A stretch of DNA of 64,000 bases from positions 58,205 to 122,204 of the forward strand of contig JAEZUM010000053.1 of assembly GCA_023421075.1 (NCBI GenBank). The letters run 5' to 3'. The notes beneath the pieces are model-generated. The model worked only from the letters and a program-made list of their open reading frames with translations. It had not been told where the DNA came from and made no database searches. Made by a program: the position numbers and the translations under genes. Below, piece by piece: positions 53,630 through 62,358 of the stretch. Position 1 is the stretch's first letter. Every line of letters starts with the position of its first letter. Origin of the DNA: Bacillota bacterium (GTDB lineage: Bacteria > Bacillota > Clostridia > Lachnospirales > Lachnospiraceae).

Positions 53630-54358
53630 TTACTCATCCCAGTTATGATATACTTCCTGTACATCATCATCCTCGTCGAGTAAGTCAAGGATACGATTCA
53701 TCATCTTGATATCCTGATCATCCTTAAGCTCAACCCAGGTCTGGGGGATCATGGTAACATCGGCCTGAACCATGGGAACACCGGCTTTCTCAAGGGCTTC
53801 TCTCACCGCACTGAAATCATCGGGATTGGTCAATACCTCAAAGCTGTCCTCTTCCTCAGCGAAATCCTCAGCACCTGCATCAAGAGCAAGCATCATCAGA
53901 TCATCTGCCTTCATATCACATTCTTCACGGTCAATGATAATCTGGCCTTTCTTATCGAACATAAAGGATACACAGCCGATGGAACCAACATTTCCGTTAC
54001 CTTTTGTGAAGGCATTGCGTACATTACCGGCTGTTCTGTTCTTATTATCGGTCAATGCTTCTACGATGATTGCGGTTCCGTTGGGACCATAACCCTCATA
54101 GGTAACTGCTTCGTAATTAACTGCATTGGCATCGCCGGCAGCTTTCTTGATGCTGCGGTCAATGGTATCGTTGGGCATGTTATTTGATTTTGCTTTTGCG
54201 ATAATATCCTTTAAACGGCTGTTGGCATTGGGATCTGCTCCACCCTCTTTTACCGCAACTGCAATTTCACGACCGATCTTGGTAAATATCTTTCCCTTAA
54301 CGGAATCATTCTTCTCTTTTTTATGTTTGATGTTCGCAAATTTCGAATGTCCTGACAT
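53630..54358 (-). CDS. yebC: YebC/PmpR-family regulator
   Basis: The 242 residues match the family from the start (MSGHSKFANIKHKKEKND) through GREIAVAVKEGGADP and AKSNNMPNDTIDRSIKKA to the acidic end. YebC proteins are described as DNA-binding regulators and, more recently, as translation factors that help ribosomes through proline-rich stretches. AAGGAG precedes the ATG. It sits at the right edge of the accessory block, next to argR. Confidence 0.95.
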   Translation of the reverse strand: MSGHSKFANIKHKKEKNDSVKGKIFTKIGREIAVAVKEGGADPNANSRLKDIIAKAKSNNMPNDTIDRSIKKAAGDANAVNYEAVTYEGYGPNGTAIIVEALTDNKNRTAGNVRNAFTKGNGNVGSIGCVSFMFDKKGQIIIDREECDMKADDLMMLALDAGAEDFAEEEDSFEVLTNPDDFSAVREALEKAGVPMVQADVTMIPQTWVELKDDQDIKMMNRILDLLDEDDDVQEVYHNWDE

Positions 54359-54617
54359 CGTTATTCTCCTTAATAATCTTTATTTTGTGCAATCCGGTAT
54401 GGATTGTGATGGTTTTATGTAATATATATGGTACTTGTACTGCAAATAACCTTAAATATTTTATCATCCTTTGATACGTACGGCAAGTAAAATTTATCTT
54501 GCCCCTATTGGAATACCTCCAACAGGCTCCATAGTAATTTCTTTGTATCGAAATAAGCAGTGATATCCTTATGATTCATAAAATATCTGCTTTGCAGATA
54601 TTTTGTGAAGCATGTAT

Positions 54618-54652
54618 AAAAAACAGCCGGATCAACTGAAAATCCGGCTGTT
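54618..54652 (-). terminator. argR: Rho-independent terminator of argR
   Basis: A perfect 11-bp GC-rich stem (54622-54632 with 54642-54652) is followed by six T residues on the minus strand. It ends the long nusB-to-argR unit before the accessory block. A second, weaker stem lies at about 54582-54606. The 327-base interval has no gene. Confidence 0.87.
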
Positions 54653-54685
54653 CATAACTCGTTCGAGTTCCTATTCATCATTCAT

Positions 54686-55141
54686 TTATTCTGCATTTAA
54701 TAACTTACTGAGCTTCTCCATGACCTGAACCGTCTCTTCTGTGGTACGGATCGCGCACATTACGGTATCATCTCCAGCGATACATCCAACGATACTGTTC
54801 ATCTGTAATGCATCAAGGGCTGCTGCTACTGCCATCGCCATTCCTGGTACCGTCTTCACCACCATGATATTCTGCGCCATGTCCATTGATACAAAACCAT
54901 CGCGAAGTACACGGGTATATTTCTCACTCATACCCGGTTCCGTCTTCTGAAGAACGATGTATTTCTGTCTTCCCCCGTCTACCGCAACCTTGGTGAGCTT
55001 AAGCTCTCTGATATCTCTGGATACCGTCGCCTGCGTTACATTGTAACCATCCTTCATCAGACGCTCTGCCAGATCCTCCTGCGTCTCAATATCATACTTG
55101 TTAATCAATTCTATGATTTTGCTTTGTCTGCTGATTTTCAT
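54686..55141 (-). CDS. argR: Arginine repressor ArgR/AhrC
   Basis: The 151-residue regulator controls arginine synthesis and breakdown genes with arginine as co-repressor. The N-terminal winged helix holds the SQ..VTQATVSRDIRELKL recognition region; the C-terminal hexamer domain holds the arginine-binding segment GCIAGDDTVM. The start at 55141 has GGGGA upstream and gives the normal family length; a longer frame to 55222 would overlap nadK. It lies 40 bases after nadK as in other clostridia, where recN normally follows; here recN is 42 kb away. Confidence 0.95.
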   Translation of the reverse strand: MKISRQSKIIELINKYDIETQEDLAERLMKDGYNVTQATVSRDIRELKLTKVAVDGGRQKYIVLQKTEPGMSEKYTRVLRDGFVSMDMAQNIMVVKTVPGMAMAVAAALDALQMNSIVGCIAGDDTVMCAIRTTEETVQVMEKLSKLLNAE

Positions 55142-55181
55142 TTTCTTCCCCAGTGCCTTTCTTGTAATAGTAACTATCTTC

Positions 55182-56048
55182 TCAATCTCCGTCTTTGCCA
55201 AGCTTCGACCGAAGAACCTCATAGATTCCGGTATAATTCAGCTTGATCAATTTCGTGTTGTACTTAGCCTTCTTAATTAGGATAACATCATCCGTACCCA
55301 GGTCCATCACTTTGTTGCCGTCGAAGGTTACAATTGCTTCTGCTTCCTGTGTCTTTTTACTCTTGCCAACAACCACCTTAATTGTGTCCTCAGCTGATAC
55401 AACAATGCTTCTCGGACTTAACGAATGCGGGCAGATCGGTGTTATTACCATAACACTTGCCTGAGGCATTACGATCGGACCTCCGGCAGATAAATTATAT
55501 GCGGTCGAACCGGTCGGTGTCGATATAATCACTCCGTCTCCCCTAAAATTATCGACCAAGGCATCATTCACATAGATACCAAGACTGATAATTCTTGAAA
55601 ATCCTTTTCTGGCAATTACAACATCATTGAGTGCATAGCCCATCGTCTGTTCCTGGATCTGCTGATGCTTGGGATCATGGAGGACTTTGCCATCCATCAT
55701 AATCCTATTCTCAATATGGTAATCGTCCCCGAATAATCTCTCTAATGCTTCCGGAACGTGGTGCTCTTCAATCTCCGCCAAGAAACCCAGAGTTCCCATG
55801 TTCACTCCCAGAATCGGTATGCTATGAGTCATTAAATCATTTGCTGTCTGTATGATTGTCCCATCACCTCCAAGAACAATAGCACAATCAACATCATCTG
55901 GAATAGTAACCCGGTCCGTTTCCTGAACAGAAGATACGCTTGAAAGAATGGCCTGTTTGCCTGCCTGCTCGATATAATCAGCAATCTTATTTGTAACACG
56001 TAAATCCGTATCCTTCTCTTTATTTGTTATAATTAAAAATCTGTCCAT
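55182..56048 (-). CDS. nadK: NAD kinase
   Basis: This enzyme phosphorylates NAD to NADP. The 288 residues include the diphosphate-binding VLGGDGTII, the NMGTLGFLAEI segment, and the later GSTAYNLSAGGPIV and DGVIISTPTG motifs. The start at 56048 (MDRFLIITNKEKD) has GGAG about twelve bases upstream, a little long; the frame is open to 56090. It is separated from tlyA upstream by a 278-base gap that contains a large structured element. Confidence 0.94.
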   Translation of the reverse strand: MDRFLIITNKEKDTDLRVTNKIADYIEQAGKQAILSSVSSVQETDRVTIPDDVDCAIVLGGDGTIIQTANDLMTHSIPILGVNMGTLGFLAEIEEHHVPEALERLFGDDYHIENRIMMDGKVLHDPKHQQIQEQTMGYALNDVVIARKGFSRIISLGIYVNDALVDNFRGDGVIISTPTGSTAYNLSAGGPIVMPQASVMVITPICPHSLSPRSIVVSAEDTIKVVVGKSKKTQEAEAIVTFDGNKVMDLGTDDVILIKKAKYNTKLIKLNYTGIYEVLRSKLGKDGD

Positions 56049-56166
56049 CGGATTGCTACTCTCCTCAAATGAATGCAATGATTCATACATTACAAAAGTC
56101 TATCACAGAATACCAAAAATTTCAATATATTATGCATAATTTTTAGAACAATTTAATAATTATTCG

Positions 56167-56306
56167 TAACAGTTCAGCCATGCAAATGTATAATACGATA
56201 TGGAGGATAAGCTTGCTTATCTTTACATATCGTATTATACATTTTTAAGGCGTTCTGCCGAAGCGAGATGTAGCAAAGCGAAATCGAGCTTATGGCCGAA
56301 CTGTTA
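56167..56306 (-). repeat. 140-base nested hairpin element between tlyA and nadK
   Basis: The outer arms (56167-56181 with 56292-56306) pair over 15 positions with one wobble. Inside is a perfect 19-bp stem (56184-56202 with 56226-56244), topped by a small palindrome (56206-56212 with 56215-56221). A 47-base single-stranded segment (56245-56291), rich in GCGA motifs, completes the loop. The wobble is good only in minus-strand RNA. The form resembles a MITE-like or structured intergenic RNA element rather than a terminator, as no U tract follows. Confidence 0.65.
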
Positions 56307-56326
56307 ATTACATTATTTTCCTTATA

Positions 56327-57160
56327 TTAGCTCTCGGACAACATACCGTGCGCTTCATTTACAACTTTCGTGATTATATCACCAAAAATGGACGTTCCAA
56401 CCGGATATCCTTCCCCATTTTCGTCATACTTTAATTTCTTTAAATATAATAAATATTCAATATTGCCTTCCGGACCCTTAATCGGTGAGAAATCGAGGTT
56501 GATACAGTCGAACCCGATGGAAGCAGCATAGGAGCTGACTAGACGGATTACTTCCTCATGTACCTTCTGATCACGAACTACACCTTTCTTGCCTACTTTT
56601 TCTCTGCCTGCTTCAAACTGAGGCTTAATCAGACATACAATCTCCCCATCTGCACTCAATAGATCGCGCACGGGCTGAAGCACTTTCGTTAAGGATATAA
56701 AGGATACATCGATTGAAGCAAAGGCTATCTCGTCCTGTATCTGGTCCGCGGTAAGATACCGAATATTGGTCTTCTCCATCGAGATGACACGCGGATCCTG
56801 TCTGAGCTTCCATGCCAGCTGATTGGTGCCGACGTCTACGGCAAATACCTTTACTGCACCGTTTTGCAGCATACAATCCGTAAAGCCTCCGGTAGAGGAG
56901 CCAACATCCATGCAGATCTTTCCCTCCAAGGATAACCCGTACTGTGCCATTGCTTTTTCCAGCTTGAGACCACCACGACTCACATATTTTAAAGGATTTC
57001 CTTTTACCTCTATACTGACCTCCTCGGAAAAGGTACTGCCTGCTTTATCTTCTCTCTGTCCGTCTACAAATACATTGCCGGACATGATAATTGCTTTCGC
57101 CTTTTCTCTGGACTCAGCTAAGTTCCGATTTACCATTAGTATATCCAAGCGTTCTTTCAC
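56327..57160 (-). CDS. tlyA: TlyA-family rRNA 2'-O-methyltransferase
   Basis: The 277 residues have an N-terminal S4 RNA-binding domain (MKERLDILMVNRNLAESREK) and an FtsJ-like methyltransferase domain with the SAM-binding MDVGSSTGGFTDCMLQ and the FASIDVSFISL strand. TlyA methylates ribosomal RNA (16S and/or 23S) and was earlier called a haemolysin. It starts at a GTG six bases from GGAGG. It follows dxs by 78 bases in the conserved sporulation-isoprenoid cluster. Confidence 0.93.
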   Translation of the reverse strand: MKERLDILMVNRNLAESREKAKAIIMSGNVFVDGQREDKAGSTFSEEVSIEVKGNPLKYVSRGGLKLEKAMAQYGLSLEGKICMDVGSSTGGFTDCMLQNGAVKVFAVDVGTNQLAWKLRQDPRVISMEKTNIRYLTADQIQDEIAFASIDVSFISLTKVLQPVRDLLSADGEIVCLIKPQFEAGREKVGKKGVVRDQKVHEEVIRLVSSYAASIGFDCINLDFSPIKGPEGNIEYLLYLKKLKYDENGEGYPVGTSIFGDIITKVVNEAHGMLSES

Positions 57161-57238
57161 TCTAAACCTCCATATACAAAGGAATTCACCGTGCTCTAAC
57201 AGTACTCATCCTCCGTTTTGCGAATGTAATAAACCCAT

Positions 57239-59098
57239 TCACGCTAATATTTTATCAACAATACTCTGGGCATCCAGTCCAAATCGTTTATGAAGCTCAT
57301 TTACTCCACCATGCTCAATAAACTGATCCGGAACAGAAATATTAATCAGACGAATCTCCTGCTTTCTGGTCTCACAGAGATAATCTGCTACCTTCTGACC
57401 ATAACCGCCGCTCTTCACATTCTCCTCGAGTGTGACAAGTACCTTATGATTTTCTGATAGCCGTTCCAGTATCTGTGTATCCATAGGGGATACAAACCGA
57501 ACATTTATTAAGCTAGCCTTCTTCCCGCTTCGTTTCAAAAGCTCTACGACCTCAACGCCGGTTTTCACCATACTGCCGACGGCAAGGATCGCTAACTCGG
57601 AGCCTTCCACTATCATCTCACTTCTGCCAAGCTCAATCGGTGCCTGATATTCCCGCAGCTCCTGATAAGCATCGCCTTTGGGATAGCGGATTGCCACCGG
57701 ACCGTTATATGCAATACTATAGCGTAACATTTCCTCAAATTCATAGCTGTTCTTCGGTGCCAGTACCACCAGATTCGGTATATGGGATAGGAAGGACAGA
57801 TCAAAGGTTCCCTGGTGTGTCTTACCATCCCTGCCTGTTATTCCTGCGCGATCAATCGCAAATACCACAGGAAGATTATTGATACATACATCATGAATAA
57901 TCTGATCGTAGGCTCTCTGCAAGAAGGTAGAATAGATCGCTACAACCGGTTTATATCCACCCATAGCAAGACCTGCAGCAAAGGTTACCGCATGCTCCTC
58001 CGCAATTCCTACATCAAAGAAACGATCCGGATATTGCTTCATAAAATCGGATAATCCGGTTCCAAAGGGCATAGCCGCCGTTATTGCTACTACTTTATTA
58101 TTTTCCTTCGCCAACTTCACCATCGCATCGGAGAACACCTTCGTATAGGATACATTCTTCTCGTCACGCACCGGCAGTCCGCTCTTTATATCAAAGGGAT
58201 CCACGCCATGAAACTTGCTTGGATATTTTTCTGCTAATTGATACCCCTTACCCTTCTTGGTAAGTACATGAACCACTACTGCCTTCTTTGCTCTTGAGGC
58301 TGCTTCAAAAGCAGTCATCATGGAATTGATATCGTGCCCGTCAATTGGTCCGATATAGGTCAGACCCATATCCTCAAAGAACATGCTGGGCAGCATGAAA
58401 TACTTCACGGCATCCTTGGAACGTTTTAGCTTATCTACGATCACCTTGCCGACTCCCGGCATCATATTCAGCGTATTCTCCATGTTTTCCTTGAAGCCGG
58501 TATATTTTGAACTAGTACGAAGCTTAGCAAGATAATTTGCCAAACCTCCGACATTTTCCGATATAGACATATTATTATCATTTAAGACGATGATAAAGTT
58601 CGTTTTCAAACGACCGGCATTATTAATTGCTTCAAATGCCATACCACCGGTCAACGCCCCATCGCCGAGTACCGCTACTACCTTATGCTTCTCCCCGCTC
58701 AAATCCCTTGCCTTAACCAGTCCCAAAGCTGCCGAGATGGCAGTTGAGCTGTGTCCGGTATCGAAGGAATCGCATATGCTCTCCTCCCGCTTCGGGAAAC
58801 CACTCAGGCCGTCAATCTGTCGAAGGGTCGAAAACAAATCTTTCCTTCCGGTTAAAAGCTTATGAATATAGGCCTGATGACCAACATCCCATACCAGCTT
58901 ATCCTGGGGAAAGCCAAGGAACAGATGCAATGCCATGGTCAGCTCCACTACACCGAGGTTCGAAGCCAGATGACCTCCGGTCTTACTAATATTTTGTATT
59001 AAAAAGTTACGGATTTCCTCCGCTAACCTATCATAGTCCTGATCTTTTATTTTCTTGATATCATTTGCTTGATTAATGCCATCCAACAATTTTGGCAA
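57239..59098 (-). CDS. dxs: 1-deoxy-D-xylulose-5-phosphate synthase
   Basis: This first MEP-pathway enzyme joins pyruvate and glyceraldehyde 3-phosphate using thiamine diphosphate. The 619 residues show the TPP motif GDGALTGGMAFEAINNAG, HDINSM, the middle-domain DVGIAEEHAVTFAAGLA, and the C-terminal transketolase domain. It starts at a TTG seven bases from AGGTG. It lies between ispA and tlyA, so isoprenoid precursor synthesis and prenyl chain building are encoded together. Confidence 0.96.
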   Translation of the reverse strand: MPKLLDGINQANDIKKIKDQDYDRLAEEIRNFLIQNISKTGGHLASNLGVVELTMALHLFLGFPQDKLVWDVGHQAYIHKLLTGRKDLFSTLRQIDGLSGFPKREESICDSFDTGHSSTAISAALGLVKARDLSGEKHKVVAVLGDGALTGGMAFEAINNAGRLKTNFIIVLNDNNMSISENVGGLANYLAKLRTSSKYTGFKENMENTLNMMPGVGKVIVDKLKRSKDAVKYFMLPSMFFEDMGLTYIGPIDGHDINSMMTAFEAASRAKKAVVVHVLTKKGKGYQLAEKYPSKFHGVDPFDIKSGLPVRDEKNVSYTKVFSDAMVKLAKENNKVVAITAAMPFGTGLSDFMKQYPDRFFDVGIAEEHAVTFAAGLAMGGYKPVVAIYSTFLQRAYDQIIHDVCINNLPVVFAIDRAGITGRDGKTHQGTFDLSFLSHIPNLVVLAPKNSYEFEEMLRYSIAYNGPVAIRYPKGDAYQELREYQAPIELGRSEMIVEGSELAILAVGSMVKTGVEVVELLKRSGKKASLINVRFVSPMDTQILERLSENHKVLVTLEENVKSGGYGQKVADYLCETRKQEIRLINISVPDQFIEHGGVNELHKRFGLDAQSIVDKILA

Positions 59099-59160
59099 GG
59101 ACTAACACCTCATTTCTCAGTTCATTCTATACTAACCAAACCCTTTGTAGCGGCTGGTGC

Positions 59161-60075
59161 CTAATTTTCCCTATTAATCAGCATATCAATCAGCTGTCTT
59201 AAAAATTCGTTCCGATATGATAAATTATCATAATTTTGCATCGCTCTCGCTGAGATTCTGGCAACCTCCCGATTCGCAGCTTCCAAGTTCATCAAGTTGA
59301 CATAAGTATTCTTCTCGTTCTTCTCATCGCTGTGTACCGGTTTCCCCAGCTTCTCTGCTGTGCTGGTAACATCTAAGATGTCATCCTTTATCTGAAACGC
59401 CAAACCGATATCCCCGGCAATCTGTTCTATTTTAATGATATCATCCTTGGATGCCCCGGCCAAGACAGCACCAATCATCATTGAAGCTTCTATCAAGGCT
59501 CCTGTCTTTAGACGATACATATGATCCAATCGTTCCCTTGACGGTTCCCCTTGCGTTTCCTCCATATCGATTACCTGACCGCCAATCATCCCATGAATTC
59601 CGGCCTTCCGTGATAATATCTGCATTGCTATCGCTACTCTTCTATGTTTCGTTAACGCGTCTTTTTCTGTATCGTCAATCACCTCAAAGGATTTTAAAGC
59701 AGTCTCAAAGGCATAGTTTAGCAGGCCATCTCCAGCGAGAATGCCCATTGCTTCTCCATATACCACGTGGGTTGTCTTTCGTCCTCTTCGATAATCATCA
59801 TTATCCATAGCCGGAAGATCATCATGTACTAAGGAATAGGTATGAATCATCTCAATTGCCGCCATAAATGGTTCCAGAAGTGCTTCCTCTCTACCATCGA
59901 ACAACTGATAGGTCTGTTCCATTATCACCGGTCGCAGGCGCTTACCACCTGCCATCAAGCCGTAATTCATAGCCTCCATAATCAATCTCTGAAAGCCTTC
60001 CTCCTTAGGGCAGAACGTATTTAAAACTTCTTCAACCCGATTGACCCGCTTCTTTAACTCCTCATTAAAGTTCAT
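59161..60075 (-). CDS. ispA: Polyprenyl synthetase (farnesyl/geranyl diphosphate synthase)
   Basis: The 304 residues carry both Asp-rich metal motifs, DDLPAMDNDD and KDDILD, and the substrate-binding GGKRLRPV. The enzyme condenses isopentenyl and dimethylallyl diphosphates into a short prenyl chain. The start at 60075, six bases from GGAG, makes it overlap the end of xseB by 11 bases, a sign of translational coupling; the frame continues to 60093 without a ribosome-binding site. Chain length is inferred from the family. Confidence 0.93.
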   Translation of the reverse strand: MNFNEELKKRVNRVEEVLNTFCPKEEGFQRLIMEAMNYGLMAGGKRLRPVIMEQTYQLFDGREEALLEPFMAAIEMIHTYSLVHDDLPAMDNDDYRRGRKTTHVVYGEAMGILAGDGLLNYAFETALKSFEVIDDTEKDALTKHRRVAIAMQILSRKAGIHGMIGGQVIDMEETQGEPSRERLDHMYRLKTGALIEASMMIGAVLAGASKDDIIKIEQIAGDIGLAFQIKDDILDVTSTAEKLGKPVHSDEKNEKNTYVNLMNLEAANREVARISARAMQNYDNLSYRNEFLRQLIDMLINREN

Positions 60076-60274
60076 TGGCTTCTCCATTTTCACTTAAGAT
60101 AATCAGTTCCTTCTCCACTTTATCAATCGAATCGTTACAGGACTTAAGCAGCTTCATCCCTTCCTGATAGAGGGTAAAGGAGTCCTCCAGAGTAACCTCC
60201 GGTTTCTCAAGTTCCTCAAGAATATGATTTAATTTCTCAAAAGATTCTTCTAACTTCAACGCTTTCTCTGCCAT
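60065..60274 (-). CDS. xseB: Exodeoxyribonuclease VII small subunit
   Basis: The 69 residues form the helical small subunit (FEKLNHILEELEKPEVTLED and SFTLYQEGMKLLKSC). It binds the large subunit to make the single-strand exonuclease of exonuclease VII. GGGAGG precedes its ATG. It is 11 bases after xseA and overlaps ispA. Confidence 0.94.
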   Translation of the reverse strand: MAEKALKLEESFEKLNHILEELEKPEVTLEDSFTLYQEGMKLLKSCNDSIDKVEKELIILSENGEANEL

Positions 60275-60285
60275 AACAACCTCCC

Positions 60286-61500
60286 TTAATCGAAGCCTCT
60301 GCTCTTCTCCTGCAAATCTTCGACTCTTGTCTTGATATCGCCATCGAGTAAAGATACCGTAAGTAGCTCATTTTTCTTAACCTTATTTATGCTTTGTACG
60401 GGTACATTGTCCTCACCCACAATTAAAGCATATCCCTTGCTTAACTTAGACAGTGGCGACAAGCCCTCCAGCCTTGCTATAAATAGCTCGAGTTTATGTC
60501 GTTTTTCTTTCAACCTTTGATTCATATATTGCCCAAGCTTTTGTTCCATCTCTATCAGTTGCTGCCTCTTCTGTTTGATCTGATAAGCCGGGCTTGCATA
60601 GAATAATCTTAGCTTCAACTGATTCATCCGACTTCGGTATTGTCCCAGCTTCTGCTGTAGCTCTCTCGTCAGCTTTCGTTTATAGTCTCTGATGACTCCC
60701 TGGAATGCCTGGTAATCATTAACGGCCAGCTCTGCTGCCGCTGAAGGAGTAGGAGCACGTAGATCCGATACAAAATCAGCTATCGTAACGTCAGTCTCAT
60801 GACCCACCGCTGAAATGATCGGTGTCTTACAATGATAGATTGCTCTCGCAACGAGTTCTTCGTTAAAGGCCCAAAGATCTTCAATGGAACCACCGCCTCT
60901 ACCGACAATTATGGTATCCAGGCCAAGCTTATCCAAAATTGCGATACCCTTAGATACACTCTCCGCCGATCCCTGCCCCTGTACCTGTGCCGGATATAAA
61001 ATCAACTGCACATAGGGATTGCGTCGCTTCGATATATTAATAATATCCTGAATTGCAGCTCCTGTGGATGCGGTAATAATACCGACCTTCTTCGGATAAG
61101 CCGGTATTTGCTTCTTATGAGCACGGTCAAAAAGCCCCTCTTCCTCCAGCTGTTTCTTCAGTCTCTCGAATTTCTCATATAGAACACCCTGACCATCAAG
61201 TACTATCTCGCTGGCATAGAGCTGATACTTTCCATCTCTCTCATAAACATTCACACTGCCGTATGCGATTACGCTCTGTCCTTCCTCCAGCTTGAAGGTA
61301 AGCCCCTTGCGTTGGCCGGCAAACATTACACAAGCCAATTGCCCCTGAGCATCCTTTAGTGTAAAGTAAATGTGCCCCGAGGTATGATATTTGCAATTGG
61401 AGACCTCCCCCTTAATATAAATAGAGGCTAATATCCGGTCTCTCATAAATAAATTCTTAATGTATTGATTAATTTCCGTAACGGAATAAGCCTGTCCCAT
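60286..61500 (-). CDS. xseA: Exodeoxyribonuclease VII large subunit
   Basis: The 404-residue nuclease subunit has an N-terminal OB fold (YSVTEINQYIKNLF), the catalytic core with the conserved DTIIVGRGGGSIEDLWAFN and SAVGHETDVTIADF, and a long C-terminal coiled coil. GGAGG precedes the ATG. It follows nusB after a 294-base gap that contains an inverted-repeat element, longer than usual for this operon. Confidence 0.95.
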   Translation of the reverse strand: MGQAYSVTEINQYIKNLFMRDRILASIYIKGEVSNCKYHTSGHIYFTLKDAQGQLACVMFAGQRKGLTFKLEEGQSVIAYGSVNVYERDGKYQLYASEIVLDGQGVLYEKFERLKKQLEEEGLFDRAHKKQIPAYPKKVGIITASTGAAIQDIINISKRRNPYVQLILYPAQVQGQGSAESVSKGIAILDKLGLDTIIVGRGGGSIEDLWAFNEELVARAIYHCKTPIISAVGHETDVTIADFVSDLRAPTPSAAAELAVNDYQAFQGVIRDYKRKLTRELQQKLGQYRSRMNQLKLRLFYASPAYQIKQKRQQLIEMEQKLGQYMNQRLKEKRHKLELFIARLEGLSPLSKLSKGYALIVGEDNVPVQSINKVKKNELLTVSLLDGDIKTRVEDLQEKSRGFD

Positions 61501-61543
61501 ACATCCTCCAAGTTAAGCTTGTGAAAGGAATACTAGTCTCAAG

Positions 61544-61777
61544 CATCTTTTATATACTCATAACATCTCATTACCTAAACCTAATACAGCGTCCAAGCTT
61601 GCGAAATGTATAGCGCACTTAGTATTCGATATAGTGTGTTCATAGCTAAATCATGTTTTGAGTATATGGAGAGATTTTGCGCAGACCGGCCAACTGAGGG
61701 GTATGCAATTCACCCCGAGGGCAGGGTAAGGCAAGTCAAAATCTTTTCATATACTCAAAACATCTCATTACCTAAAC
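61544..61777. repeat. Inverted plus direct repeat element between nusB and xseA
   Basis: Arms of 27 bases (61653-61679 and 61737-61763) are inverted copies differing at two positions. A third copy of part of the right arm with its flank (61545-61580 versus 61741-61777) is a direct repeat differing by one substitution and one missing base. Inside the loop is a small GGGGT/ACCCC hairpin. A 62-residue reading frame here is a by-product of the repeat. This looks like a small mobile or structured intergenic element. Confidence 0.62.
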
Positions 61778-61794
61778 TCGAACATGCTCATTGA

Positions 61795-62190
61795 CTATGC
61801 TAATTTCGCAAGCACTCCGTTGATAAAGCCCGGTGATTCATCGCCTCCGAATTTCTTCGCAAGCTCCACAGCTTCATTGATTGCTACCTTGTCCGGAATA
61901 TCCTCATCAAAACGAAGCTCATATACCGCTAGGCGAAGGATCGTTAGATCCACCTTCCCCATACGATTCAGCTTCCAGCCGCTTGAGGTCTCCGTAAGAA
62001 TACCGTCGATTTCCTCCAGCTTGTCCAGTATTGCCTGAAAACGTGAGGTCAGATAGGAATATTCCTCAATCGTCGGCTTCTCCAATTCGGAGATATACAA
62101 ATCTATCTGCTCACCTAATTCATTTGTCTCATGAAAGTCCTTACGGAATAGCATAAGAAAAATATGTTCTCTAATTTCTCTTCTTGTCAC
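61795..62190 (-). CDS. nusB: Transcription antitermination factor NusB
   Basis: This all-helical RNA-binding protein acts with NusE in rRNA antitermination. The 131 residues begin TRREIREHIFLMLF and include AVYELRFDEDIPDKVAINEA and the late GGDESPGFINGVL, all typical. It starts at a GTG nine bases from GGAGG. It follows asp23 across a terminator-like hairpin. Confidence 0.94.
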   Translation of the reverse strand: MTRREIREHIFLMLFRKDFHETNELGEQIDLYISELEKPTIEEYSYLTSRFQAILDKLEEIDGILTETSSGWKLNRMGKVDLTILRLAVYELRFDEDIPDKVAINEAVELAKKFGGDESPGFINGVLAKLA

Positions 62191-62311
62191 AGTTCGGTTC
62201 CTCCTAACCTGTTTACAAATCCCGATGCAGAATGTTACTCACTGTTGTCACTCCGCTATCTATTATACTCCTTGAATAGCCCTTCAGATCGGCTTTCCTT
62301 GGACCTCGTAA

Positions 62312-62348
62312 GAATAAACAACCCTTAGGCAATTTCTAAGGGTTGTTT
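62312..62348 (-). terminator. Terminator-like hairpin after asp23
   Basis: A perfect 12-bp stem (62317-62328 with 62336-62347) ends in GTTTATTC on the minus strand, ten bases after the asp23 stop. The U tract is short, so read-through into nusB is likely. Confidence 0.6.
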
Positions 62349-62358
62349 GGGGATCTCT

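Noticed and set aside
61606..61794. 62-residue plus-strand frame between nusB and xseA
   Set aside because: It lies across the inverted repeat and has no ribosome-binding site.
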